Positions 1 through 9,383 of a stretch of DNA of 64,000 nucleotides are shown piece after piece (within the stretch, counting starts at the first letter, position 1; every line of letters begins with the position of its first letter). Location of the stretch: contig QWII01000039.1 in assembly GCA_021405325.1 (NCBI GenBank), forward strand, positions 37,139-101,138. The letters are read 5' to 3'. Position numbers and translations under genes: made by a program. Source of the DNA: Caldilinea sp. CFX5. GTDB lineage: Bacteria > Chloroflexota > Anaerolineae > Caldilineales > Caldilineaceae. The notes beneath the pieces are model-generated. The model made no database searches. It was not told the origin of the DNA and saw nothing but the letters and a program-made list of their open reading frames with translations.

Positions 1-108
1 CCCTTTTCCATACCCTTTTCCATACCCTTTTCCATGCCCTTTTCCATGCCCTTTTCCATGCCCTTTTCCATACCCTTTTCCATACCCTTTTCCATACCCT
101 TTTCCATG
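1..108. repeat. 12-bp in-frame tandem repeat, nine copies
   Basis: Nine consecutive copies of the unit CCCTTTTCCAT(A/G), with only the last base varying, read on the minus strand as Met-Glu-Lys-Gly repeats in the Rpn-like gene. The third-position-only variation keeps the peptide constant. The array probably continues beyond the window edge, so its true copy number is unknown. Confidence 0.9.
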
Positions 109-866
109 CCCCTTTTGGCGGCGCTTCGTTCGATAGAGGTTACATACCGCATTTTTTCTGCCTCCTCAATTTCTTTTACTGCCTTTTCAAACTGTTGCTC
201 ATACCGTTCCGGTAATACGAGTATCCAATCCAAAAAGCGGAACAACTCCCAAACTTTCGCCCGCGTCCATCCGCGTGCATACAAGCCTTTGACAATTTCG
301 ATCTTCCAGCGCAAACGACTCTTGGGATAACGTCGCGTCTCCACAGCTTTCAAGTGGGCCATGACCACGACGGCAAAAGGATTGTCGCTGGTTTCCAGTT
401 CAGACCACTTCTCTTTGTAATCCAACAACTTGATGGCCGGGAAGGTCATATTGAGCGAAAAGCCACCATAGCTGTAGCCAAAGGAATCCGGCCGCCACAA
501 AGTATCCGTATCAGCCAAGATCGCAAGGCCAATCACCATGTGCTTGTGTAGATCAAAGATGCGATAATTGTAAATGTACATCCGTACCGGGAACTCTTCG
601 TCCACCTGGCTCTGTACTTCGATGTGGATCAGCAGCCAGAGATCCGTGCCATCTTTGCGCCAGACACGAACCAGCTTATCGACATAGCCGCGGCTGGTTT
701 TGGCTTTGCGCACAATCTTCTGCAGCTCTTTGTCGAGAAACTCGTGTGGCCGTGTCCAGTCCAGATCGGCGTAGATCTGCGGAAAGAAAAAGGCCATAAA
801 CTCGATAAAATAGTGTTCGATCACATCTTTCCACGGACTGTCATAGTCCATACGGGGTTGGGGCAT
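1..866 (-). CDS. Rpn family recombination-promoting nuclease / PD-(D/E)XK transposase-like protein, C-terminus cut by window edge
   Basis: Translated from the ATG at 866, the frame stays open to the window edge, giving at least 288 residues. The N-terminus MPQPRMDYDSPWKDVIE, then FFFPQIYADLDW and the core LWLLIHIEVQSQ with a following IYNYRIFD, are typical of the Rpn/YhgA-like family (PD-(D/E)XK nuclease fold, formerly annotated as putative transposase). The E-V-Q triplet is the likely part of the metal-binding active site. The visible C-terminus is a perfect run of the tetrapeptide GMEK, a tail often seen in this family. E. coli Rpn proteins stimulate RecA-independent recombination; function here is by family only. 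It stands alone on the minus strand, downstream of queG. Confidence 0.8.
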   Translation of the reverse strand, partial: MPQPRMDYDSPWKDVIEHYFIEFMAFFFPQIYADLDWTRPHEFLDKELQKIVRKAKTSRGYVDKLVRVWRKDGTDLWLLIHIEVQSQVDEEFPVRMYIYNYRIFDLHKHMVIGLAILADTDTLWRPDSFGYSYGGFSLNMTFPAIKLLDYKEKWSELETSDNPFAVVVMAHLKAVETRRYPKSRLRWKIEIVKGLYARGWTRAKVWELFRFLDWILVLPERYEQQFEKAVKEIEEAEKMRYVTSIERSAAKRGMEKGMEKGMEKGMEKGMEKGMEKGMEKGMEKGMEK

Positions 867-950
867 AGCAACACAACTTTCAAGATGGTTTCGATTGATC
901 TGGTTGAACGACACCTATGGGCTTGATCATAGCCGAGCCGCCATCGCCTG

Positions 951-2240
951 TCAATTTTGCTGCAAAGCAGCCTGAATTTCGCCAAGAACCAATGAATTGT
1001 TTTCCGTTTTAAGCGTCGTCTGTAAAAGTTGCGGCACAGTAGCTATGCCATGCCGACGCCACACCTCACCCAGCGCCCAGGCGGCGTGTCCCCGCACAAT
1101 CGGTTCCGGGGCTTGCAGCGCCAGTGTAAGCGCAGTAACCGTTTCCGGCGCGCCCCAGTTACCGAGGGCAACACAAACATTGCGCAACATCCCAACCCGT
1201 TTGGCCCGTTTGATCGGCGACCGTTGGAAGCGCCGGCTAAAGGCATCTTGGTCGAGCCAGTAGGGCGTAGCAGGGTCGAACCCTTCCAGCAATGGCGGCG
1301 CAACCCGGTCATGTTGGGCGCGCAAGCCAGCCAACAACGGCGTCTGTGCCGCCAACCGTTGATTCCACGGGCAAACCTCCTGGCAAATGTCACAACCAAA
1401 GATACGGTTGCCAAAGTAGGGCCGCAATTCACGGGGAATGGGCGCTTTGCCTTCAATCGTCCAGTAGGAGATGCAGCGCTGCGGATCCAGGTGATACGGG
1501 CCGACAAAAGCATTCGTTGGGCAGGCAGTGAGGCAGCGCGTACACCGGCCACACGTTCCGCATGTTGCGTGTTGCGTATCGGCAAGCAGAGAGATTTCCC
1601 AGGAACCGTAGTGCTGGTCGGGTGGTGCGCCATGCAGGATTAGGTCGGGAAGTGGTTCGGGCGTGGATGGGACGGGCGGCGGGTCATAGGTGAGGGGTTC
1701 GGGGATGAGCAGAGTGGCGAGCAGAAGCCAGCTACCCAGTTCAGGGTTAATGAGACAGGTGTTTTTACCGATGAAACCGAGGCCGGCCTGGTGCGCCCAA
1801 TCCCGTTCCAGGACAGGGCCGGTATCGACCAGCGCTTTGCCCGGCGTCGTGCGACCGGTGTTAGCGCGAATAAACGCATCCAGTTCATAGAGCAGCGGGC
1901 GAATGATTTCGTGGTAGTCGTCGCCCCAGGCATAGGAGGCAATGAGACCACGGCTGGGGTCGTCACGAAGGACAGGCGGCAGGGCAAATTGATAGTAATT
2001 GACGCCCAACACAATCATCGATTGCGGCGCGGGTATCCCTGCTTCGACCAGCCGTTGCGGAGCGCGCCGCTTATCGCTGTTGCGCTCCAGGTAGGTCATT
2101 TCCCCAGCGCGACCAGCCGCCACCCAATGGTCGAAAAAGTCGGCATGGGGCGCAGGCTGCACCGGCAGCACCCGGCAAAGATCAAAGCCGAGGCGGTGCG
2201 CTTCTTGTTTGATGGTCTGGGTCAGCGGCGTTGTCCCCAT
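951..2240 (-). CDS. queG: Epoxyqueuosine reductase QueG
   Basis: A 429-residue protein that reduces epoxyqueuosine to queuosine at tRNA position 34, the last step of Q synthesis, using cobalamin and two [4Fe-4S] clusters. The N-terminal DUF1730 part holds the catalytic-Asp segment VDTGPVLERDWA. Ferredoxin-like motifs CGTCGRCTRCLTACP and CDICQEVCPWN follow. The C-terminus is a HEAT-like repeat (ALGNWG, AAWALGEVW). I chose the ATG at 2240, one base after the stop of the upstream regulator gene (2242-2244); a longer frame to 2270 would overlap it. About 35 residues rich in Pro lie between the flavodoxin-like core and the first cluster motif (around residues 185-225), longer than I expect for the family. 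Translational coupling to the SARP gene is likely. Confidence 0.93.
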   Translation of the reverse strand: MGTTPLTQTIKQEAHRLGFDLCRVLPVQPAPHADFFDHWVAAGRAGEMTYLERNSDKRRAPQRLVEAGIPAPQSMIVLGVNYYQFALPPVLRDDPSRGLIASYAWGDDYHEIIRPLLYELDAFIRANTGRTTPGKALVDTGPVLERDWAHQAGLGFIGKNTCLINPELGSWLLLATLLIPEPLTYDPPPVPSTPEPLPDLILHGAPPDQHYGSWEISLLADTQHATCGTCGRCTRCLTACPTNAFVGPYHLDPQRCISYWTIEGKAPIPRELRPYFGNRIFGCDICQEVCPWNQRLAAQTPLLAGLRAQHDRVAPPLLEGFDPATPYWLDQDAFSRRFQRSPIKRAKRVGMLRNVCVALGNWGAPETVTALTLALQAPEPIVRGHAAWALGEVWRRHGIATVPQLLQTTLKTENNSLVLGEIQAALQQN

Positions 2241-2241
2241 T

Positions 2242-5200
2242 TCAACCCGCAATCGCCAGTACCTTCTCAACCACAGCCGTCAATTGCAGCGGCTCTGCAT
2301 AAGCCAGCAGCGCACGGCCCAGGGATTGCACCGGCGCGTCCGCCACTTGGCTCTGGGCGACGGCGAGCAGTGTATCACCATACTCTTCGACCAGACTACG
2401 TTCACCAGCATAGGCAAGCGTCCGCTGTAAGAGTTGACAACACTGGACAAGTTGCCCCTGTTGGCGAGCGATGGCGGCCAGCCCCAGCAGGCCTTGTACA
2501 TAGATATAGGGGTAGAGATTGACCGGATCAGCCAGAGCGTGTTCCAGTTCCCGTTGCGCCGTCGCCAGATCGCCCTGCGCCAGTGCCACCAGCCCCAACC
2601 CAATCTGGGCGCTGTTGCGATAGCTGCGATAGAGATCCTGATCGCCCAGAAAATCGGCCACGCGCCGGAAGCGACGTTCGGCTTCGGCCAGGTGGTTCTG
2701 TTGCAGGGCGGCAAAGGCACTGGAGATGCGCGGCCACATGCTGGTCACTTCGGCGGCGCCCTGGAGCGCCTGGTTAATGCGCAGGCTCTCGTCGTTCAAG
2801 GTGTAGCTGGCGGGCAGGTCGCCCCGCATCAGCGCCACTAGCGCCAGTTGATGATAGGCCATGCCGGCAATGGTCGGTTGACCGGTGCTATTGGCAAGTT
2901 CGATCACCTGTTGTAGATTCTGTTCGGCTGCCGGCAGTTGCCCCTGAATGCGCAAAATCCAACCATAGAAAAAGAGAGGCAACGTGGCATGAACCGGCGG
3001 CAAACTTTGCAAAATCTCCGCCGGCGCATCGACCACCGGCGGTGGTGGCGGCTGAAACGCGACCCAACCACCGCTGACATTGGCGTTGTCGGGCGTGTAG
3101 ATCCGCTGGCGGCGCTGAAAGAGATCAACCATTACCACCGAACGGGCAATATTGCTGCCGGCCAGCGCGTCGAGCAGTTCACGCAACAATTCATTGCTTT
3201 CACGCTGCTGTCCCAGGAGACTAAGCATGGTGGTCAGGCGGCTGTGGGCGGTGAGCAGGAGTTGTTGATTACCTTGTGTGCGCGCCCACTGTTGCAGACG
3301 GCGGTAACTTTCGGTCACACCCACCGGGTCAAAGAGCGCTTCGTAGGCCAGTCCCCGCCCTTCCAGCGCACGGCACACCCAATCCGGCGTTGCGGTTGGG
3401 GTCGTTTCTAGAATGGTGAGTGCTTCATCAAAAGCTTCAATCGCCTGACGAAAACCGTAGGTACGCAGCAACCGTTCTCCTGTCAACACACCAAATTGCG
3501 CCAACGGCAGACTGGCGCTGGCGCCGGCCTGGCGATAGTGAAAGGCAATTTCCCCCGGAATCTCGGCCGCGCGAGGCGAAGCAGCCAGCGCATCCGCCAC
3601 GCGCAGATGCAACCGCCGCCGCTGCAAGACAAACATGGCGTCGTAGGCCACCTGGCGCACCAATTGATGGCTAAAATCAAGTCGATCTCCCGGTCGCTCG
3701 ATCAGGAAGCGGCGCTGGAGCAACATTTCCAGGCCGGCCATCGGGTCTTGCGGCGCCGTCTGTTCCAGCAGATCCAGACTGAAATCGCGCCCAATCACTG
3801 CGGCTAAATGAAGTAGATCGCGGGCGCTGGTGGGCAGACGATGAATGCGTTCCAGAATGATCTCTTGCACACGCGGATTGCGCCGTAGCGTGACCGCAGC
3901 TGGTTGTTCGGTTGACCACTGGCGCAGCAACGCCGTCCACCCCTTGTCCTGGGCCGCGCCGGTCAGATGACGCTCTTGCAGGTCGCGCAGCGCTTCGGTG
4001 ACAAAGAGGGCATTGCCTTGGGTGGTCTGGTAGAGCGCCGCCGCCAATTGCTCACTGACGGCAGCATCCTGACCGGTCATCTGATGAATGTAACGCTCGA
4101 CATCGGCTTGCCCCAGTCGGGAGACGGTCAGGCTAACCTGCGGGTGGGTGCGCCGCAAAGTATGCAGGAGCGTGTTCAATTCCTCATTTTCGGCCAGGTC
4201 ATCGGTGCGATAGGCCAACAGCACAAAGAGCGGCCATTGCGCCAGGCGCGGCGCCAGGCGACTGAGGACGGCCAACGTATCACTATCAGCCCATTGCAGA
4301 TCATCCAGGAAGAGTACCAGTGGACGCGCTTTGGCCAGCACAGCCAGCAGGGCGATCAGGCTGTCGATCACCCGTTGGCGGTTATCATCGGTTTGGGTGG
4401 TCGGCTCCTGGACGGCTCCGGCATAATAGGGAGCGGCCAGTTCCGGGAAGCGATCTTGCACGGCTGGCAGCAACTGGGCCAGATGTGATAGACTGGCGGC
4501 GGGCAACTGGCGCAGGAGATCATCGGGCAAGGTTTGCAAGTAGCGCCCCAGGGCATCAGCCAGGGGCGCAAAGGGCAATTGCTGTTCCAACGGTTGACAA
4601 GTGGCGCTAAGAATGGTAGCCTCTTCCTGCGCCGCCCATTGCAAACTATGATAGGCCAGCCGCGTCTTGCCGACGCCGGCCTCGCCATCCAGCACCAGCA
4701 GGCCGCCGCTTCCTTGGAGGGCTGTGCGCAGCCGGTCCGTCACCTGGGCCGTCTCCTCCGTGCGCCCCACGAAGACAGCGCCTGTCTGTTCATCCAACAC
4801 CGGCAATAGCACCTGTTGGGGTAGATCACTTAATTCACCTTTGGCAACAGTAATGCTTTGGGCGCGACCGGTGAATGAAGTGGCCGGCGCTGATAGGTCA
4901 GCCTGATTCGGCCCTACCTCGCCATTGAGAATCCGTTGATGCCAGGCTTGGGTGAGCGGGCTGGGATCAGCGCCCAGTTCTTCGGCCAACAAGGTGCGAC
5001 AGCGCTCATAGGTGAGCAACGCCGAGGCGCTGTCACCGGCTTCGGCCTGGTAGCGCATGAGGGCTTGATAGGCGCTCTCGCGCACAGGGTCACGCGTTAG
5101 CACCTGGCGCGTCGTCGCTATCGCCGCCGTGTAATCCCCCTGTTCCGCCTGTAGCGCGGCTAAATGGAGGAGGGCCGCTAGATAGCGCTCACGCAACCGT

Positions 5201-5694
5201 TCCCGTTCATTGCGCGCCCAGTCGCCATAGGGGTCGCTCATCAGATAGTCATCGGCGTAGAGGGCAATGGCGTTTTGCAGGTGGCGCATTTTGTCGGCTG
5301 GCGCGCTGCTTTTTTCGGCCAGCGCTAAGGCATCTTCAAAGGCTTCCACATCCAGCCAGATCTCGTTTTGACCGTGAAAGGCATAACCAGGATTTTGGGT
5401 GATGATATAGCGGGCGGGGGCGCGGTTGGGCCGTTCCGGTTCCAGCACATTGCGCAAGGCGTTGATGGCGCTGCGCAATGTCGTCGCTGCCGCTTGCGAA
5501 GCGCTTTCGGGCCAGAGCAGGTCGATCAAACGGTCCGTAGAGACGGGGCGCGGTCGTTCCGTGATCAGAATTTTTAATAACTGACGCGCTTGCCGGGTCT
5601 GCCAATCGCTCTCGGCGACGGTATAGCCATCACGCACGACGCGCAAGGTCCCGAGAGTGTAAATTTGGATTTGATGCGTTACGACATCGGTCAT
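2242..5694 (-). CDS. SARP/BTAD-domain transcriptional activator with AAA ATPase and TPR C-terminus
   Basis: A 1150-residue regulator. Residues about 8-105 form an OmpR-like winged helix (LGTLRVVRDG, LIDLLWPES, LRSAINALRNVL). Residues about 112-255 are the bacterial transcriptional activation (BTAD) helical-repeat domain. A STAND-type ATPase follows, with Walker A GEAGVGKTRLAY near 335-346 and Walker B LVLFLDDLQWAD near 456-467. The last 400 residues are TPR-like helices. The layout matches the AfsR/SARP and MalT-like large signal-integrating activators. The effector is unknown. The stop is one base from the queG start, so the two are probably co-transcribed, but a functional link to queuosine is not implied. 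The 5' side carries the palindrome at 5721-5774. Confidence 0.88.
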   Translation of the reverse strand: MTDVVTHQIQIYTLGTLRVVRDGYTVAESDWQTRQARQLLKILITERPRPVSTDRLIDLLWPESASQAAATTLRSAINALRNVLEPERPNRAPARYIITQNPGYAFHGQNEIWLDVEAFEDALALAEKSSAPADKMRHLQNAIALYADDYLMSDPYGDWARNERERLRERYLAALLHLAALQAEQGDYTAAIATTRQVLTRDPVRESAYQALMRYQAEAGDSASALLTYERCRTLLAEELGADPSPLTQAWHQRILNGEVGPNQADLSAPATSFTGRAQSITVAKGELSDLPQQVLLPVLDEQTGAVFVGRTEETAQVTDRLRTALQGSGGLLVLDGEAGVGKTRLAYHSLQWAAQEEATILSATCQPLEQQLPFAPLADALGRYLQTLPDDLLRQLPAASLSHLAQLLPAVQDRFPELAAPYYAGAVQEPTTQTDDNRQRVIDSLIALLAVLAKARPLVLFLDDLQWADSDTLAVLSRLAPRLAQWPLFVLLAYRTDDLAENEELNTLLHTLRRTHPQVSLTVSRLGQADVERYIHQMTGQDAAVSEQLAAALYQTTQGNALFVTEALRDLQERHLTGAAQDKGWTALLRQWSTEQPAAVTLRRNPRVQEIILERIHRLPTSARDLLHLAAVIGRDFSLDLLEQTAPQDPMAGLEMLLQRRFLIERPGDRLDFSHQLVRQVAYDAMFVLQRRRLHLRVADALAASPRAAEIPGEIAFHYRQAGASASLPLAQFGVLTGERLLRTYGFRQAIEAFDEALTILETTPTATPDWVCRALEGRGLAYEALFDPVGVTESYRRLQQWARTQGNQQLLLTAHSRLTTMLSLLGQQRESNELLRELLDALAGSNIARSVVMVDLFQRRQRIYTPDNANVSGGWVAFQPPPPPVVDAPAEILQSLPPVHATLPLFFYGWILRIQGQLPAAEQNLQQVIELANSTGQPTIAGMAYHQLALVALMRGDLPASYTLNDESLRINQALQGAAEVTSMWPRISSAFAALQQNHLAEAERRFRRVADFLGDQDLYRSYRNSAQIGLGLVALAQGDLATAQRELEHALADPVNLYPYIYVQGLLGLAAIARQQGQLVQCCQLLQRTLAYAGERSLVEEYGDTLLAVAQSQVADAPVQSLGRALLAYAEPLQLTAVVEKVLAIAG

Positions 5695-5720
5695 AAATCA
5701 ATCGTAGGTAGGATGGCGAA

Positions 5721-5774
5721 GAGATTGAGAGATTAAGAGATTAGCACAGGGTAATCTCTTAATCTCTCAATCTC
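5721..5774. repeat. Octamer-word palindrome (AGAGATTR family)
   Basis: Left arm 5721-5743 and right arm 5752-5774 are perfectly complementary over 23 nt, around an 8-nt loop. Both arms are built from the 8-nt word AGAGATT(A/G). On the minus strand the array starts about 6 nt after the stop codon of the DUF2231 gene, so it could fold in that transcript's 3' end. Confidence 0.85.
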
Positions 5775-5791
5775 ACAATCTCTTAGTCACT

Positions 5792-6277
5792 CTATTGTAA
5801 CACATTAACGCCCCAAGCGTAGACCAACTTGCCGCCATTCCAGCCGCTGGCCAGGATCAAGCCGATACCGATCAGCAATAAGAAGGTTACACGCCAGCGT
5901 AACGCCGGCTGCTGCAACAGATCGGGTGGCGGGGCGACTGGTTGCTCCTTGGCTTTGAGGCGACGCGGCGGTTTTTTCTGTAACAACCACTGCCAATAGA
6001 GCAGCAAGCCATACAACACCCAAAGCGCCAAGCCGGTGGTGATGTGCCAGTTCAGAATCGCACGATAGGGTGCATCAGGCGGCAAACCACTCTGCGCCAG
6101 GAGACCGGTCAGGATCGCCACCAGCGCCCCCAGCCAGCCCAGCAGCATGGGCCACCAGGTCAAGGTACGTAGCACTTCCAGCGGTCGCCAGTAGATGTAC
6201 AATAAACCGGCGGCGCTCGCCAATAGCAAAAATGCAATCGGAAAATGAACCGTCGCCGGATGAAGATTAATGGGCAT
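5792..6277 (-). CDS. DUF2231 domain membrane protein
   Basis: A 161-residue protein opening with INLHPATVHFPIAFLLLAS, the DUF2231 signature with its conserved His-Pro-x-x-V-H-F-P segment. There are four predicted membrane helices (about residues 11-30, 40-62, 75-97 and 135-155). A basic loop KKPPRRLKAKEQ lies between helices 3 and 4. Family members sit near redox and cytochrome genes and may bind heme through the conserved histidines, but no activity is established. It is divergent from msrPQ and separated by about 215 bp. Confidence 0.8.
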   Translation of the reverse strand: MPINLHPATVHFPIAFLLLASAAGLLYIYWRPLEVLRTLTWWPMLLGWLGALVAILTGLLAQSGLPPDAPYRAILNWHITTGLALWVLYGLLLYWQWLLQKKPPRRLKAKEQPVAPPPDLLQQPALRWRVTFLLLIGIGLILASGWNGGKLVYAWGVNVLQ

Positions 6278-6415
6278 AGGTAGATTTACTCAACTGAATC
6301 GCTTTCGTAATTGGTGGTAATCCACTACCGTTACACGTAATTGTCTTGTAATATTGTGTTAATGCAAAATTTACCCCAGGCTGGTAGAGTATGTGTAGAA
6401 AATGATGGCGAGAAA

Positions 6416-6468
6416 GGGTTGGACAACTCGTTGGTTTCGACAAGCTCAACCAACGAGTTGTCCAACCC
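6416..6468. repeat. 21-bp perfect inverted repeat with TCGACAAGCTC loop
   Basis: Arms 6416-6436 and 6448-6468 are perfect complements around an 11-nt loop TCGACAAGCTC. A second element with the loop TCGACAGGCTC but different outer arms lies at 17573-17607, so this is a dispersed REP-like family. It lies about 24 bp upstream of the msrP start, in the divergent intergenic region, and could affect msrP transcript structure. Confidence 0.85.
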
Positions 6469-6491
6469 ACTACCCTTGAGGAGATAAAATC

Positions 6492-7502
6492 ATGGTCGAG
6501 ATTTCACGTTCAGAGATTACACCGGAACATCTGTTTCGGTCGCGGCGCAAGTTTATGGTGGGCGCCGGTTCATTAGCGGTCGGGACGTTGGCGCTGGCGG
6601 CCTGTGGTGGTATGCCGGGGCCAGCGGCGGCATCCGGTGAAGCGTCGCCGGCGGGCAAAGCCGCCCCGGCAGAGGTGGTGAAGGAACTGCCGAATGCACT
6701 AGGCCACCCGGAGCCTTATGCCAGCCAACCGGCTGATGAGTTGGGCGACAAGCTCAATGACTATTACCAGATCACCAATTACAACAACTATTACGAATTT
6801 TCGTTGGAGAAAGAAGAAGTTGCCCCGCTCTCCAAAGATTTTACGGTTTTGCCCTGGAATGTTGAGATCGCCGGGTTGGTCAACAAGCCGCAGACGATTA
6901 GCTATGAAGATATTTTAGCCAAGTTCACCCAGGAAGAACGCATCTACCGGCTGCGCTGTGTGGAGGCGTGGTCGATGGTCATTCCGTGGGTTGGTTTCCC
7001 GGTGGGGGAACTGATTAAGCTGGTGGAGCCAAAGCCGGAGGCCAAGTTTGTCAAGTTCACGTCGGTTTTACGTCCGGAGGAGATGCCCGGCCAACAAGGG
7101 GGTAGCTTTATTGACTGGCCTTATGTTGAAGGTTTGCGGCTGGACGAGGCGATGAATCCGCTGGCGATCTTTGCCACCGGCATGTATGGCAAACCGCTAG
7201 TGCCGGCCAATGGCGCGCCCATCCGGTTGGTGGTGCCGTGGAAATATGGCTTTAAGAGTGGCAAAGGCATTGTCAAGGTGGAGTTGACCGACACCATGCC
7301 AGTTTCGACCTGGATGAAGGCCGCGCCCAACGAGTATGGTTTCTATGCCAATGTCAACCCGGAAGTCAATCATCCCCGTTGGTCACAGGCCACCGAGCGG
7401 CGGATTGGCGAAAGTGGCCGGCGCGACACGCTGAAGTTTAATGGCTATGCCGATGAAGTGGCTGCGCTCTACGAAGGCATGGATTTGCAGGAGAATTTCT
7501 AA
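6492..7502 (+). CDS. msrP: Protein-methionine-sulfoxide reductase catalytic subunit MsrP
   Basis: A 336-residue molybdoenzyme (YedY type) that repairs oxidised methionines in exported proteins. The twin-arginine segment [10 protein letters not shown] is followed by a hydrophobic stretch and a lipobox-like LAAC, so the enzyme is Tat-exported and possibly lipidated. The molybdopterin domain contains [15 protein letters not shown], whose Cys is the molybdenum ligand of the sulfite-oxidase fold. The C-terminal part ([24 protein letters not shown]) is also typical. A Shine-Dalgarno GAGGAG sits just before the ATG. The stop and the msrQ start share one base (TAATG), indicating translational coupling. 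Confidence 0.95.
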   Translation: MVEISRSEITPEHLFRSRRKFMVGAGSLAVGTLALAACGGMPGPAAASGEASPAGKAAPAEVVKELPNALGHPEPYASQPADELGDKLNDYYQITNYNNYYEFSLEKEEVAPLSKDFTVLPWNVEIAGLVNKPQTISYEDILAKFTQEERIYRLRCVEAWSMVIPWVGFPVGELIKLVEPKPEAKFVKFTSVLRPEEMPGQQGGSFIDWPYVEGLRLDEAMNPLAIFATGMYGKPLVPANGAPIRLVVPWKYGFKSGKGIVKVELTDTMPVSTWMKAAPNEYGFYANVNPEVNHPRWSQATERRIGESGRRDTLKFNGYADEVAALYEGMDLQENF

Positions 7503-8224
7503 TGAAGCTAATGAAGACAGCGCAGCAGTATATTCAGAAACATTGGTTTTGGCTAATCGCCACCATTGGCGGGCTGATACCACTGGCGCAGTTGGCTTGG
7601 GGCCTTTGGGCAGGCCGCTGGGTTGACCCCATTGCCGAAACGACTTCACGCACAGGATCAGCAGCGATTTTGATGCTGGTGCTGTCGCTGGCCTGTACGC
7701 CGGTTAACACGCTCTTAGGATGGCGCTTTGTGCTGCCGGCACGCAAACCGTTGGGTCTCTATGCCTTTCTCTATGCGGCGCTGCACCTGCTCAACTTCAT
7801 TGGCATGGATTACGGCTTTAGCCTGCGCGCGTTCCTAGATGATGCGCTCTTGCAAAAACGCTACATGATTGTCGGCTTTGCCGCCTTTTTGATTCTGTTG
7901 CCGCTGGCGATCACCTCTACCAGGGGCTGGATGAAACGGCTGGGGCGCAATTGGAAGCGATTACACCAGTTGGTCTATGCGGCGGGGATCTTTGCGGTGT
8001 TGCATTATCTCTGGCTGGTAAAGATCGACATTACCAAACCGCTGATTTATGGTGGGATTCTGGGAGTTTTGTTGGTCTTGCGGTTGCCGGTGGTTCGCCA
8101 GTGGATTAGCAAACTGCGTCCCAAAGCCGTAGTGCCTGAACGTGCTCGTCTAACCAAAGCAACGACAACAAAATCAACAATGGTCAATCGGCCCGCAGAG
8201 GTGCGCGTAGTGGCTGATTCCTAG
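7502..8224 (+). CDS. msrQ: Protein-methionine-sulfoxide reductase heme-binding subunit MsrQ
   Basis: A 240-residue polytopic membrane protein of the ferric-reductase-like/YedZ family that passes electrons from the quinone pool to MsrP. About six hydrophobic helices are visible. Histidines in AALHLLNF, RLHQLVYAAG and AVLHYLWLV are at the positions expected for heme ligation. The basic C-terminal tail (about the last 40 residues) is longer and Thr/Lys-rich. It overlaps msrP by one base, so both are one operon. Confidence 0.93.
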   Translation: MKLMKTAQQYIQKHWFWLIATIGGLIPLAQLAWGLWAGRWVDPIAETTSRTGSAAILMLVLSLACTPVNTLLGWRFVLPARKPLGLYAFLYAALHLLNFIGMDYGFSLRAFLDDALLQKRYMIVGFAAFLILLPLAITSTRGWMKRLGRNWKRLHQLVYAAGIFAVLHYLWLVKIDITKPLIYGGILGVLLVLRLPVVRQWISKLRPKAVVPERARLTKATTTKSTMVNRPAEVRVVADS

Positions 8225-8250
8225 ACAAATGCGGGTATGTCGTGGATGTG

Positions 8251-8310
8251 GGGTGGATCGAGGAATGGATCGAGGGATGAATCGAGGGATGAATCGAGAT
8301 CGAGGGTTCA
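8251..8310. repeat. 12-bp direct repeats (GGATCGAGGAAT-like)
   Basis: Four consecutive, slightly diverged units of the form GRATCGAGRRAT, followed by a small GAGGGTTCAAACCCTC palindrome. They lie in the msrQ 3' region, about 27 nt after the msrQ stop. Confidence 0.7.
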
Positions 8311-8317
8311 AACCCTC

Positions 8318-8380
8318 GTCTACCGTGAGCCGTCGCTCCGCGACTCAATTGTAGTCGCGGAGCGACGGCTGACGGTAGAC
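8318..8380. terminator. 28-bp stem-loop between convergent genes
   Basis: Arms 8318-8345 and 8353-8380 pair at 27 of 28 positions around a 7-nt loop (CAATTGT). A smaller GACCAG/CTGGTC hairpin follows at 8378-8398. The site lies between the ends of msrQ (+) and the sugar permease gene (-). There is no long T-run, so intrinsic termination is plausible but unproven. Confidence 0.65.
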
Positions 8381-8421
8381 CAGTCTTTCAAGCTGGTCTA
8401 CTGGTTTACCGATCCCTCCAT

Positions 8422-9345
8422 TTACCCCTTAATCCCCGTCGTCACAATCCCTTGCACAAAATATTTCTGTCCCAAGAAGAAGAGAATCAAACAAGGCAGC
8501 GCCACCATAATCGCCGCCCCCATCAACAGGTGATCCTGCGGCTTCGCCACGGCCAACCCTTGCGCCACCGAACTCTGGAAATAGCGCAGCCCGACCGCCA
8601 CTGTATATTTCGATTCCGTGTTCAAAAAGATGAGTGGTCCCAGGAAGTTATTCCAGTTGCCGATAAAGCCCAACGTCGCCATCGTAGCAATGGCGGGGCG
8701 ACAGAGCGGCATCAGAATCTGCCAGAGCGTGCGCCAACTGTTGGCCCCATCCAACCGGGCGGCTTCGTCCAGATCAAAGGGAATGGTCATAAAAAACTGG
8801 CGCATGAGAAAAATATTAAATGCGCCGCCGCCAAACCAGGCCGGCACCCAGAGCGGATACCAGGTGTCGATCCAGCCGAAGTTTTTGAACATCAAATAAG
8901 TCGGGATCAAGGTCACTTCGGTCGGCAACATCATGGTTGCCAGGGTGATATAGAAGAAAAGTTCGCGACCGGGAAAGCGAAAACGGGCAAAGCCATAAGC
9001 CACCAGCGTGGCCGACAACACTGTCCCCACCAGCGCCAGGAAGGTGACAATAAAGGTGTTGACAAACCACAGCCCCATCGGCACAATGGTCCACACCTCA
9101 TAGTAGTTTTCGGCAAACTTCATCGCTTCCGGCCACCAGGTGGGTGGATAGCGGTAGAATTCGCTAATATCCTTGCCGGAACTGATCACCGTCCAGTAGA
9201 AGGGAAGCATGGAGGCTGTCGCACCAATCGCAACGACCAGATAGAGCAGCGTTCGTTGGGTAAGCCGCCCCAGTTGATAATTTTTTGCACTGGGTGTAGA
9301 GATCGAACGGGCAGTAACTGGCATTTCTTTCACTTGCTGCGCCAT
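8422..9345 (-). CDS. Carbohydrate ABC transporter permease (MalG/UgpE type, CUT1 family)
   Basis: A 307-residue inner-membrane protein with six predicted helices. It carries the EAA-loop consensus EAARLDGANSWRTLWQILMPLCRPA, which contacts the ATPase, at about residues 205-230. LPTEVTLIPTYLMF is typical of MalG-type permeases. The ATG at 9345 was chosen because AGAGGA lies 9 nt upstream; a TTG two codons earlier is less likely. It forms the second permease of the SBP-permease-permease operon. No MalK-like ATPase is nearby, as is common for CUT1 systems sharing one ATPase. Confidence 0.93.
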   Translation of the reverse strand: MAQQVKEMPVTARSISTPSAKNYQLGRLTQRTLLYLVVAIGATASMLPFYWTVISSGKDISEFYRYPPTWWPEAMKFAENYYEVWTIVPMGLWFVNTFIVTFLALVGTVLSATLVAYGFARFRFPGRELFFYITLATMMLPTEVTLIPTYLMFKNFGWIDTWYPLWVPAWFGGGAFNIFLMRQFFMTIPFDLDEAARLDGANSWRTLWQILMPLCRPAIATMATLGFIGNWNNFLGPLIFLNTESKYTVAVGLRYFQSSVAQGLAVAKPQDHLLMGAAIMVALPCLILFFLGQKYFVQGIVTTGIKG

Positions 9346-9383
9346 AAGCAAAATCCTCTAGATGTAACAATTATTCAAGCCGA

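Noticed and set aside
8300..8325. GGTTCAAACC hairpin resembling a tRNA T-arm
   Set aside because: The stem does not fit a 5-bp T-stem with a 7-nt loop, and no acceptor, D or anticodon arms are present.
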